Source of the DNA: Thermodesulfobacteriota bacterium
Lineage (GTDB): Bacteria > Desulfobacterota > Thermodesulfobacteria > Thermodesulfobacteriales > Thermodesulfatatoraceae
Assembly: GCA_013153725.1 (NCBI GenBank)
Contig: JAADDY010000038.1
Span: forward strand, 1 to 32,594
Direction: 5' to 3'
DNA length: 32,594 nt
Below, piece by piece: positions 25,486-32,594 of this stretch; the stretch's first letter is position 1, and each line of letters begins with the position of its first letter. Both the position numbers and the translations under genes were made by a program. The notes beneath the pieces are model-generated. The model saw nothing but the letters and a program-made list of their open reading frames with translations. It made no database searches and was not told the origin of the DNA.

Positions 25486-26522
25486 TGGGTATGTCTTTGG
25501 CTAAAGGAGATAAGTTCTTCGAGTTTGTCGAGGGCCTTTCCGGAGGAGAGGATCTCAAGGGCCTTCTTTACCCCGGCCTTGAGATCAATGGCCCTCTCCG
25601 CGGCGTAAATGGCCGCTCCGGCGTTCAAGGCCACCATGTCTCGCCGGGGACCTTCTTCCTTCCCGGCCAGGATGTCCCTGATGATGCGAGCGTTTTCCTG
25701 GGCGTCTCCTCCGCGTAGTTCTTCCGGCTCTTCGCAGAATTCCAGGCCCACGTCTTCCGGATCTACGTAATAGGTGGTGATGCGGCCCTCTCGAAGCTCG
25801 GAGACCTTGGTGGAACCGGTAACGACGAATTCGTCGTAGCCTTCTTCGCCAAAGACGACAAGCGCCCGGCGGCATCCCAGAGCGTCAAGGGCAAAGGCCA
25901 TTTTCTCCGTGAGACGAAAGTCAGAAACACCCAGGACCTGGGTGTTGGCTCCCGCAGGATTGAGGAGGGGCCCCAGGAGATTGAAGATGGTCCGAATCCC
26001 CAGGGCCTTTCTTACCGGAGCAACCTCCTTGAGCGCGGGGTGATAAAGGGGAGCAAAGAGGAAGCAAAGCCCCAGACGCTCCAGACACTCCGCCGCCATC
26101 TCCGGTGGCATATCTACTTTTACGTTCAAGGCTTCCAGGACGTCGGCGCTCCCGCATTTACTGGAAACGGAGCGGTTCCCGTGTTTGGCCACCTTGACGC
26201 CTGCCGCGGCCACCACAAAGGCCGCCGCCGTGGACACGTTGAAGGTGCCTTTTTGATCCCCCCCTGTACCGCAGGTGTCGACGAGAGGTTCCTCCGGAGG
26301 TAAACGATGCGGAACCTTCAAGGCCGCTTCTCTCAAAACTCTCGCCGCGGCGGCTATCTCCTCCCAGCTCTCTCCTTTGGCCCGCAGGGCCACCAGGAAA
26401 CCCGCAAGCTGGGGCTCGTTTACCTCGCCTTCCAAGAGTGCCTGAAAGACCTCCTGCATTTCCTGGGGGCCAAGGTCTTTCTTTGCTATGAGCTTTTCAA
26501 GTACGGCCTTGAGATCCTTCAT
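25482..26522 (-). CDS. trpD: Anthranilate phosphoribosyltransferase
   Basis: This 346-residue enzyme joins anthranilate to phosphoribosyl pyrophosphate in tryptophan synthesis. It has the PRPP-binding DTCGTGGDQKGTFNVSTA (GTGGD at 85-89), KHGNRSVSSKCGSAD, and the later FNLLGPLLNPAGA anthranilate-site region. It is complete at both ends. No other trp gene is nearby; it is followed instead by the YchF-like gene with a 4-base overlap. ATG 26522 has CGAGG upstream and lies only 25 bases after a strong terminator-type hairpin, so its expression may depend on read-through. Confidence 0.96.
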   Translation of the reverse strand: MKDLKAVLEKLIAKKDLGPQEMQEVFQALLEGEVNEPQLAGFLVALRAKGESWEEIAAAARVLREAALKVPHRLPPEEPLVDTCGTGGDQKGTFNVSTAAAFVVAAAGVKVAKHGNRSVSSKCGSADVLEALNVKVDMPPEMAAECLERLGLCFLFAPLYHPALKEVAPVRKALGIRTIFNLLGPLLNPAGANTQVLGVSDFRLTEKMAFALDALGCRRALVVFGEEGYDEFVVTGSTKVSELREGRITTYYVDPEDVGLEFCEEPEELRGGDAQENARIIRDILAGKEEGPRRDMVALNAGAAIYAAERAIDLKAGVKKALEILSSGKALDKLEELISFSQRHTQ

Positions 26523-26547
26523 TAGAAAACCTCGCGAAGAATTCAGT

Positions 26548-26575
26548 AAAAAACGCCCCTTGAAGGGGGCGTTTT
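26548..26575 (-). terminator. Rho-independent terminator / possible trpD attenuator
   Basis: On the minus strand AAAACGCCCC pairs with GGGGCGTTTT (10 base pairs, six-base loop) and is followed by a run of six T. It lies 37 bases after the stop of the DUF5335 gene and 25 bases before the trpD ATG. It can also fold on the plus strand with a shorter T-run. Confidence 0.85.
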
Positions 26576-26581
26576 AGCTTT

Positions 26582-26600
26582 AACCCTTTTTGGAAGGGCT
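26582..26600 (-). promoter_or_regulatory. Second hairpin upstream of the trpD terminator
   Basis: On the minus strand AGCCCTT and AAGGGTT form a small stem around a CCAAA loop (one G-T wobble). The right arm AAGGG could instead pair with the CCCTT at the loop side of the terminator, which would block it. This is an attenuator-like layout, but the arms are short and the match could be chance. No leader peptide with Trp codons fits in the 90-base gap. Confidence 0.3.
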
Positions 26601-26612
26601 TACAAGTTCGGG

Positions 26613-27086
26613 CTAGACGTACATTTTGGCGGCGAGCTCCACGATGCGCTCGGCCTCGAGCCAATCGTCCAGGGCCTTGCCAGGCTCCTTACCACGTCTT
26701 TCATAGAGTTGATAGGCGATCTTTTCGATAAGTTCTCTCTTTACCCGTTGAGCCTCTTCCGGCGGCCCGATAAATTCTACAACCAGGTTGTCGTCTTTAG
26801 CGGACTGGACTTCGATACCACGCACCTCGCCATTTTCTCTCAAGACGTAGATGGCCCTCGGAGAACTCAGGGTATGGATCAGGTGGGCGGTGTGCTCGAT
26901 ATCGATACCCCCCACGATGACTTCCACGTCGTTTTTCTTCGGCTCGTAAACCAAACCCAAAAAGGGCATATCCCGGCACACTTCATGCCCTCCCACCAGA
27001 ACACACACCGGCCGGAACTGCTGTTCGGCATTGAACTTTTTGAGAAACTCCTGCCAGTCTTTCTTGAGGATCCTTTCTTTCTTCAT
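26613..27086 (-). CDS. DUF5335-like protein with C-terminal DUF2934-like motif
   Basis: This is a 157-residue soluble protein. Residues 1 to about 105 resemble the DUF5335 group (opening KKDWQEFLKKFNAEQQ, then beta segments with DVEVIVGG and a region like Arg-Ala-Ile-Tyr-Val). Residues about 125-150 match the DUF2934 pattern: IAYQLYERRGKE, then DDWLEAERIV. Both families are of unknown function and often occur near stress genes. Start ATG 27086 has GGAGGG upstream. It is divergent from the CoADR-rhodanese gene with 148 bases between, and is followed by a terminator. Family calls are from memory of motifs. Confidence 0.7.
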   Translation of the reverse strand: MKKERILKKDWQEFLKKFNAEQQFRPVCVLVGGHEVCRDMPFLGLVYEPKKNDVEVIVGGIDIEHTAHLIHTLSSPRAIYVLRENGEVRGIEVQSAKDDNLVVEFIGPPEEAQRVKRELIEKIAYQLYERRGKEPGKALDDWLEAERIVELAAKMYV

Positions 27087-27234
27087 GCCATTACCCTCCT
27101 TCTATGTCTTTGCCACGAGTTTTGCTCTCATCCTTAAAAATAAGCATTAAAATGGAGTTTTCTGTCTTTTTTGCCCTTGTCTTCCCGGGCCTAAATTGCT
27201 ACCCCAGAGATAAATCCTCCCAAGGGGGTCAAAA

Positions 27235-28944
27235 ATGGCCGAAAGAGTAGTAGTCATTGGTGCGGTAGCAGCCGGGCCACGGGCGGCTTCGCGTTTCAAA
27301 AGATTGAGACCAGAAGCCGAAGTCATCATGATAGACAAAGACGACCTTATCTCTTATGGCGGGTGCGGGATCCCTTATTACATTTCCGGAGACATCCCGG
27401 ATGAAACAGAGCTCCGCAAGACCGCCTTTCACATGGTGCGAAACGAAGCCTTCTTCGAAAATGCCAAAGGGGTCCACACCCTCACCAAAACCCTGGCTAC
27501 CAAGATAGATCGGGAGAAGAAAGTTGTCCACGTAAAATATCTCGAAAACGGCAAGGAAGACGCTATCCCTTACGACAAGCTGGTGCTTGCCACCGGAGCC
27601 TCCCCTTTCATCCTGCCCTTACCGGGTCGGGATCTCGACGGTGTCTTTGCGGTTTCCAATCTCCATTCTGCGGTAGAGATCAAAGAGCGCATCGCCAAGG
27701 GGCTGGTGGAGAAGGTCGTCATCATCGGGGCCGGGCCCATTGGTCTCGAAATGGCCGAGGCCTTTCGCGATCTCTGGGGGCTTGAGGTCACGGTGCTGGA
27801 ATATTTCGATCAGCCGCTTCCCCGCATTATAGACAAACCCATGGCCCGGATCGTGGCCCATCATCTGGAAGAGAAAGGGGTCAAACTCGTGGTAAACGCC
27901 CGCACCAAAGAAATCGAGGGCAGGGATGGCAAAGTCGCCGCCGTTGTCACCGAAGATGGTCGCTACGAGTGTGATCTGGTGCTCATGGCCACCGGGGTGC
28001 GGCCCAACAGTCAACTGGCCCGAGAAGCAGGGCTCCTCGTCTCCCCGCTCACCGGGGGGATCGTGGTAAACGAAAGGCTCCAGACCTCGGACCCCAACAT
28101 TTACGCCGGGGGAGACTGCATCGAGGTCACCCATCTCATCACGGGCAAAAGGCTGGTCTTGCCCCTGGGGTCTCTTGCCAATCGTCACGGACGCATCATC
28201 GGAACCAACCTGGCCGGAGGCACCGAGACCTTCCGCGGGGCCGTAGGAGCCTTCGTGATGAAATGTTTCGACATTTCCATTGCGGCCTGCGGAATCTCCT
28301 ATACCGTCGCTAAAACCGAAGGATTCCCCGCCCTCTACGCCCTTCACAACCAGACCGAACGGGCCCACTACTACCCGGGGGCGGAATTCATCTTCGTCGA
28401 AATCGTGGCAGACCAGCGCGACCGTCGGGTACTGGGGTTTCAGGCCGTAGGTCCGATGACAGACGGCGCCATGGCCCGGGTCAACTCCCTTGCCAAACTT
28501 CTCGAATTCAAACCACGCCTTGAAGACACCGCTTACATGGAACTCGCTTATGCCCCGCCTTTCAACACCGCCCTGGATCCCCTGAACGTCGTCTCCATGG
28601 TGGCCAACAACCTGGCAGACGGGCTCTTTAAGCCCATCACCTGGGACGAGGTCAAGAAGCGACTCGAAGAAAACGACCCCAACACCATCTTCGTGGACGT
28701 AAGGCACCCTAAAGAAGCGGCTCCTTTCATGGAGAAGTACCCGGGGCGCTGGATAAACGTCGTCTACGACCAGGTGCGGCACAATCTCGACAAAATCCCG
28801 AGGGACAAGGACGTCATCCTCATCTGTAATTCCTCCATGCGCTCGTACGAAGCCGCGCGCGTCCTATACGCCGCCGGTTACGAACGGGTCTTTGTGCCCC
28901 TAGGAGGGCTCAACTTTCCTCGCCGCTGGGGTTGGGAACTCTAG
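27235..28944 (+). CDS. CoA-disulfide / persulfide reductase with rhodanese domain (CoADR-RHD)
   Basis: This 569-residue flavoprotein belongs to the single-cysteine disulfide reductase group. It has an FAD-binding N-terminus (VVVIGAVAAGPRAASR), active Cys44 in SYGGCGIPYY, a second dinucleotide site VVIIGAGPIGLEMAEAF, a C-terminal FAD motif YAGGDC, a dimerisation domain, and a rhodanese domain from about residue 470 with Cys531 in ILICNSSMRS. Such fusions reduce CoA disulfides, CoA persulfide or polysulfide with NAD(P)H (Npsr, CoADR-RHD), which fits a sulfur-metabolising host. Start ATG 27235 has AAGGGGGT upstream. crcB follows 2 bases after the stop. Confidence 0.92.
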   Translation: MAERVVVIGAVAAGPRAASRFKRLRPEAEVIMIDKDDLISYGGCGIPYYISGDIPDETELRKTAFHMVRNEAFFENAKGVHTLTKTLATKIDREKKVVHVKYLENGKEDAIPYDKLVLATGASPFILPLPGRDLDGVFAVSNLHSAVEIKERIAKGLVEKVVIIGAGPIGLEMAEAFRDLWGLEVTVLEYFDQPLPRIIDKPMARIVAHHLEEKGVKLVVNARTKEIEGRDGKVAAVVTEDGRYECDLVLMATGVRPNSQLAREAGLLVSPLTGGIVVNERLQTSDPNIYAGGDCIEVTHLITGKRLVLPLGSLANRHGRIIGTNLAGGTETFRGAVGAFVMKCFDISIAACGISYTVAKTEGFPALYALHNQTERAHYYPGAEFIFVEIVADQRDRRVLGFQAVGPMTDGAMARVNSLAKLLEFKPRLEDTAYMELAYAPPFNTALDPLNVVSMVANNLADGLFKPITWDEVKKRLEENDPNTIFVDVRHPKEAAPFMEKYPGRWINVVYDQVRHNLDKIPRDKDVILICNSSMRSYEAARVLYAAGYERVFVPLGGLNFPRRWGWEL

Positions 28945-28946
28945 CA

Positions 28947-29321
28947 ATGCCGAAACTGATGTGGGTGGGCCTCGGAGGGTTCTTCGGGGCCCTCACCCGC
29001 TACCTCATCTCCGGCCTCGTGGCACGGTGGTGTGTCTCTTTCCCCTGTGGGACACTCTTTGTCAACGTCACGGGCTCCTTCTTCCTGGGCTTCCTCATGA
29101 CGCTTGCCGCGGAAACCCTGGTCATTTCGCCGAACCTGAGGCTTCTCCTGGCCATCGGCTTCCTGGGTTCTTACACCACCTTTTCCACCTTCGCCTATGA
29201 GACCAACTCCCTCCTTGAGAGCAACAAAATCCTTGAAGCCACCTTAAATGTAGGGCTAAGTGTATTCTTGGGGCTGGCGGGAATTCGCTTGGGCGTGTGG
29301 CTGGCCCGCAATCTACTGTAG
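28947..29321 (+). CDS. crcB: Fluoride channel CrcB/FluC
   Basis: This 124-residue protein has four transmembrane segments with the Fluc signatures: GGFFGALTRY at the N-terminus, GTLFVNVTGSFFLGF, and GFLGSYTTFSTFAYE carrying the Phe-box and sodium-site residues. It exports fluoride as a dimer. ATG 28947 was chosen; a TTG five codons upstream overlaps the previous gene and is less likely, and an ATG four codons in (28959) is possible. No fluoride (crcB) riboswitch was seen. The DUF190 gene follows 8 bases later, a common pairing. Confidence 0.95.
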   Translation: MPKLMWVGLGGFFGALTRYLISGLVARWCVSFPCGTLFVNVTGSFFLGFLMTLAAETLVISPNLRLLLAIGFLGSYTTFSTFAYETNSLLESNKILEATLNVGLSVFLGLAGIRLGVWLARNLL

Positions 29322-29329
29322 GTGAATCT

Positions 29330-29659
29330 ATGGCTTACAAACTCCTCAACATTTATGTCGACGAAGACGACAAAATTGGCAAACAACCCCTTTACGAGGC
29401 GGTTATTCACTTCCTGCGTGACAGGGGCATCAAAGGAGCCACGGTCTTCAAAGGTGTCTTTGGCTGGGGTCCCGACGGTGTAATCCACACGGTGCGACTG
29501 TTGCGTGTAAGCGGAAACCTTCCACTCAAGATCGAAGTCATCGAGGAGGAGGAAAAGATCAAGGCCCTTCTCCCGGAGCTTCAAAAGTTGCTCTCCAAGG
29601 GTCTGATTACCATCTCCCCCCTGGAGTACTATTTTACCCCCCAGAACGAGGCCCATTGA
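29330..29659 (+). CDS. DUF190 domain protein
   Basis: This 109-residue protein has the DUF190 pattern: LLNIYVDEDDKIGKQPLYEA, then FLRDRGIKGATVFKGVFGWG, HTVRLLRVSGNLPLKIEV, and a C-terminal helix. The fold is ferredoxin-like and related to PII-type proteins, and the gene is often next to crcB, so a regulatory or binding role for the fluoride channel is plausible but not proven. ATG 29330 has AGGTGA upstream; the frame runs 11 codons further up, inside crcB, without similarity. Confidence 0.85.
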   Translation: MAYKLLNIYVDEDDKIGKQPLYEAVIHFLRDRGIKGATVFKGVFGWGPDGVIHTVRLLRVSGNLPLKIEVIEEEEKIKALLPELQKLLSKGLITISPLEYYFTPQNEAH

Positions 29660-29715
29660 CGAGACGGCCTCCCTGTGAAAAGGTCTATCCAAGTGTTGCG
29701 ATAAAGGAGGTCAAA

Positions 29716-32594
29716 ATGCTCGCCAAGATCGAAGTCGCCCAGAAACCCGAGTTGCGGGATGCTTTGGGAGAAAAAGTCGCCCGCCGGATGCGAGAGGACT
29801 TGGGGCTTGCGGTGTCTTCCTGCCGCACCATTCGCGTCTACCTGGTAGAAGCTGATATCAGCGAAGAGGAGCTTTTGGCCTTTGCCTCCGGACCCTTGTG
29901 TGATCCGGTAACCCAGATTTACGCCGTAAGGAAACCCCTGGCCCCGCTTTTCGGCTTCGACTGGCTCATTCAGGTGGGCTTTCGCCCCGGCGTAACGGAC
30001 AACGAAGGCCGGGTAGCCCGGGAAGCCCTGGAGCTCCTTGTGGGGCGCAAGCTCTCTGAGGAGGAAAACGTCTACTCTCTCATGCAATATCTGGTAAAGG
30101 GCGAGCTTACCCGCGAGGATGCCGAGCGGGCGGCAAGAGAGCTCTTGGCCAACGAACTCATCGAACGTTTCTGGGTGGTTTCGCCGGCGGAATTCGACAA
30201 GGAAAAGGGCCTTGAAATCCCCCCTCCCAAGGTCACCGAGGAGCACGAGATCCGGGTGGAACTCTTCGACCTTTCTCAGCTCTCCGATGAGGAACTTCTG
30301 AAACTATCCCGTGAAAGGGTACTGGCCCTCAACCTTCGGGAAATGCAAACCATAAGGGACTTTTTCAAGCGGCCGGAATTCGTGGAAGTGAGACGCCGGT
30401 ATGGACTGGATCACCGCATCACCGACGTGGAGCTCGAGTGTCTGGCCCAAACCTGGTCTGAACATTGCAAACACAAGATTTTCAACGCCAAAATCACCTA
30501 TACCGACGAAAGCACCGGTGAGACCGAAATCATCGACAGTCTCTTCAAGACCTATATCCGCCGTGCTACCGAAGAAATCCGGAAGGCGAAGGGGGAGCGC
30601 GATTTCTGCCTTTCGGTCTTTGTGGACAACGCCGGCGTCATTCGTCTCAACGAGAAATGGAACGTGGCCATGAAGGTGGAAACCCACAACAGCCCCTCTG
30701 CCCTTGACCCTTATGGCGGAGCGCTCACCGGCATCGTGGGTGTCAACCGCGACCCTTTCGGGACCGGGAAGGGGGCCCTTCTCGTCTTCAACACCGACGT
30801 CTTCTGTTTTGCTCCCCCTGACTGGGACAAACCGCTGCCCCCGCGACTCCTCCACCCGAAGCGCATTTTTGAGGGGGTGCGGGAGGGCGTAGAGCACGGA
30901 GGCAACAAAAGCGGTATTCCCACGGTGAACGGCTCCATCTTCTTCGACCCGCGCTACCTCGGGAAACCCCTGGTTTTCTGCGGTACCGGTGGCATCATGC
31001 CGGCAGAGGTCTGCGGAGAGCCGAGCTGGAAGAAAGGCGCCCGCCCCGGAGACCTGGTGGTGATGGTGGGAGGCCGCATCGGAAAGGATGGCATCCACGG
31101 GGCCACTTTCTCTTCGGAGGAGCTCCACGAGGGAAGCCCGGCCACCGCCGTCCAAATTGGGGACCCCATCACGCAGAAAAAGATGTTCGATTTCCTGCTC
31201 GTCGCCCGCGACGAATGCCTCTACACCTCCATCACCGACAACGGTGCCGGAGGGCTTTCTTCCTCGGTGGGAGAGATGGCACGGGAATCCGGCGGGGCCG
31301 AACTTGACCTGGAAAAGGCCCCTCTCAAGTACCATGGGCTTCAGCCCTGGGAAATTCTGGTCTCGGAGAGTCAGGAACGCATGACGGTGGCCGTTCCCCC
31401 CGAGCATATAGATCGCTTTCTTGAACTGGCGCAAAAGATGGACGTGGAGGCCACGGTACTCGGGAAATTCACAGATTCCGGCTATTTCCACGTGCGCTAC
31501 GAAGGGAAAACAGTGGCCCTTCTGCCCCTGGATTTCCTCCATGAAGGGGTCCCGCAACTGGAACTCAAAGCGGTGTGGTCTCCTCCCAAACACGAGGAGC
31601 CTTCCCTTCCCGTGCCGGAAGATTGCGGAGAGATCCTCAAAAAGCTCCTTTCCCGGTACAACGTTTGTTCCAAGGAGTACGTGGTGCGCCAGTACGATCA
31701 CGAGGTCCAGGGAGGAAGTGTGATCAAACCTCTGGTGGGGGCCAAGGACGACGGCCCCAGCGACGCCGCGGTGCTGCGGCCGGACCTCGAGCGCCAGGAC
31801 GGTCTCGTGGTGGCCCACGGGATTTGCCCCAAATATTCCGATATCGATACTTACTGGATGGTGATGAACGCCGTGGACGAGGCGGTGCGAAACGCCGTCT
31901 GCGTGGGGGCGGACCTCGAACACATGGCAGGGCTCGATAACTTCTGCTGGTGCGACCCTATCCAGAGCGAGAAGACCCCTGACGGCTATTACAAACTGGC
32001 CCAGCTGGTGCGCGCCAACCAGGCCCTCTACGAAATCACCACCGCTTACGGGGTGCCCTGTATCTCCGGTAAGGATTCCATGAAAAACGACTACCTCGCC
32101 ACCGGCCTTGGTCTCACCCCGGAAAACAACCCCTACGGGACAGGGGTGGTCCTCCCCGACGGCAGCCTCAAAATCTCCGTGCCACCCACCCTTCTCTTTT
32201 CGGTTCTCGCCCGCATTCCCGATGTGACCCGTGCCATGACCATGGACGTCAAGCGCCCCGGAGACCTGGTCTATATGCTGGGAATGACCCGCGACGAGCT
32301 GGGAGGATCAGAATATTTTGGATTTTCAGGATTTGTGGGCTCAAAAGTACCTCGGGTGAATCCCAAAGAAGCCAAAGATCGATATCTTCGGTTAAGGGAG
32401 GCTATTTATTACGAACTGGTCTCCGCGACCCACGATTGTTCGGACGGGGGTCTGGCGGTGACCCTGGCAGAGATGGCCTTTGCCGGAGGGCTCGGAATGA
32501 TCATCGATCTTTCAGCGGTGCCCTATGAAGGGGAAAAGCGGGCAGATTATATCCTCTTTTCAGAGTCGGCGAGCCGGATTATCGTTACCGTCCC
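29716..32594 (+). CDS. purL: Phosphoribosylformylglycinamidine synthase, PurS-PurL fusion, 3' end missing
   Basis: ATG 29716 follows AAAGGAGGT, and the frame is open for 959 codons to the window edge, so the C-terminus is cut. Residues 1 to about 180 form a PurS-like N-terminal region, with two PurS-type segments (first about 1-85; second with QVGFRPGVTDNEG near 92-115). The PurL core follows with TWSEHCKHKIF, KVETHNSPSALDPYGGALTG, GGNKSGIPTVNGS and SGKDSMKNDY. With the PurQ glutaminase it makes FGAM from FGAR in purine synthesis; no PurQ domain is seen before the edge. It lies 56 bases after the DUF190 gene. Confidence 0.95.
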   Translation, partial: MLAKIEVAQKPELRDALGEKVARRMREDLGLAVSSCRTIRVYLVEADISEEELLAFASGPLCDPVTQIYAVRKPLAPLFGFDWLIQVGFRPGVTDNEGRVAREALELLVGRKLSEEENVYSLMQYLVKGELTREDAERAARELLANELIERFWVVSPAEFDKEKGLEIPPPKVTEEHEIRVELFDLSQLSDEELLKLSRERVLALNLREMQTIRDFFKRPEFVEVRRRYGLDHRITDVELECLAQTWSEHCKHKIFNAKITYTDESTGETEIIDSLFKTYIRRATEEIRKAKGERDFCLSVFVDNAGVIRLNEKWNVAMKVETHNSPSALDPYGGALTGIVGVNRDPFGTGKGALLVFNTDVFCFAPPDWDKPLPPRLLHPKRIFEGVREGVEHGGNKSGIPTVNGSIFFDPRYLGKPLVFCGTGGIMPAEVCGEPSWKKGARPGDLVVMVGGRIGKDGIHGATFSSEELHEGSPATAVQIGDPITQKKMFDFLLVARDECLYTSITDNGAGGLSSSVGEMARESGGAELDLEKAPLKYHGLQPWEILVSESQERMTVAVPPEHIDRFLELAQKMDVEATVLGKFTDSGYFHVRYEGKTVALLPLDFLHEGVPQLELKAVWSPPKHEEPSLPVPEDCGEILKKLLSRYNVCSKEYVVRQYDHEVQGGSVIKPLVGAKDDGPSDAAVLRPDLERQDGLVVAHGICPKYSDIDTYWMVMNAVDEAVRNAVCVGADLEHMAGLDNFCWCDPIQSEKTPDGYYKLAQLVRANQALYEITTAYGVPCISGKDSMKNDYLATGLGLTPENNPYGTGVVLPDGSLKISVPPTLLFSVLARIPDVTRAMTMDVKRPGDLVYMLGMTRDELGGSEYFGFSGFVGSKVPRVNPKEAKDRYLRLREAIYYELVSATHDCSDGGLAVTLAEMAFAGGLGMIIDLSAVPYEGEKRADYILFSESASRIIVTV

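Noticed and set aside
26523-26612. Classical trp leader peptide before trpD
   Set aside because: The 90-base gap has no small frame with tandem Trp codons.
27619-28782. 387-codon minus-strand frame within the CoADR-rhodanese gene
   Set aside because: It is a composition shadow of the flavoprotein gene; the His/Gly/Val-rich sequence has no family pattern.
28860-28946. Fluoride (crcB) riboswitch before crcB
   Set aside because: The upstream bases code for the end of the previous protein, and the crcB RNA motif is not seen there or before 27235.
30304-31923. 539-codon open frame antisense to purL
   Set aside because: It is a mirror frame of the well-supported purL coding sequence, with no domain motif and no ribosome binding site.
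1-32594. Sigma-54 (-24/-12) promoters as targets of the NtrC-like regulator
   Set aside because: Several TGGCAC matches occur inside genes, but none has TTGC at the required distance.
1-32594. tRNA genes, rRNA, insertion sequences, att sites or CRISPR arrays
   Set aside because: No T-arm consensus in a cloverleaf context, no transposase or integrase frame and no regularly spaced identical DNA repeats were seen.

Overview
The window is a gene-dense stretch of a bacterial chromosome with moderately high GC content. Intergenic gaps are very short and many genes overlap by 1 to 17 bases. The cell envelope genes (bamD, a BamE/OmlA-like lipoprotein, mlaEFD, a PAP2 phosphatase next to an ArnT-like glycosyltransferase) show a diderm organism. 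Glu/Lys-rich proteins, a CoA-disulfide/persulfide reductase with a rhodanese domain, an NtrB/NtrC pair and the repeat-bearing MlaD suggest a thermophilic, sulfur-metabolising member of the Thermodesulfobacteriota. That assignment is inferred from gene content and style, not from a marker gene. No tRNA, rRNA, insertion sequence, phage gene or CRISPR array was seen.

Layout. 1-579 (-) is a type IV prepilin-like protein cut by the window edge. 725-6512 (+) carries a cysteine desulfurase, an MFS exporter, a PAP2 phosphatase, an ArnT-like glycosyltransferase and radA. 6593-8584 (+) is trxA-trxB-bamD behind a good sigma-70-type promoter. A convergent zinc-ribbon acidic protein (8629-9102, -) sits between bamD and a BamE-like lipoprotein-pcm-TIGR00725 set (9147-10604, +). 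An MtaD-type deaminase (-) is followed by an EamA transporter and a DNA glycosylase (+), which runs tail-to-tail into an MscS channel (-). 14727-19009 (+) holds a histidine kinase, a sigma-54 response regulator and a diguanylate cyclase that is split by a frameshift.

The large minus-strand cluster, read from 26522 down to 18980, is trpD, a divergent YchF-family P-loop protein, mtaB, mlaE, mlaF, mlaD and an exported Trp-Pro-repeat protein. A terminator or attenuator-like hairpin lies just upstream of trpD, downstream of a DUF5335/DUF2934 protein. The right end (+) has a CoADR-rhodanese flavoprotein, crcB/fluC, a DUF190 protein and a PurS-PurL fusion that runs off the window.

The most interesting part is the mla cluster. 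Its MlaD carries four C-terminal Gly-Glu-Gly-Thr repeats spaced 34, 41 and 34 residues (a difference of exactly one heptad). No mlaC or mlaA is present, and the gene immediately downstream of mlaD encodes a secreted protein with nine Trp-Pro repeats at 17 to 21 residue spacing. I infer, without proof, that this protein may be an envelope partner of the lipid transporter.
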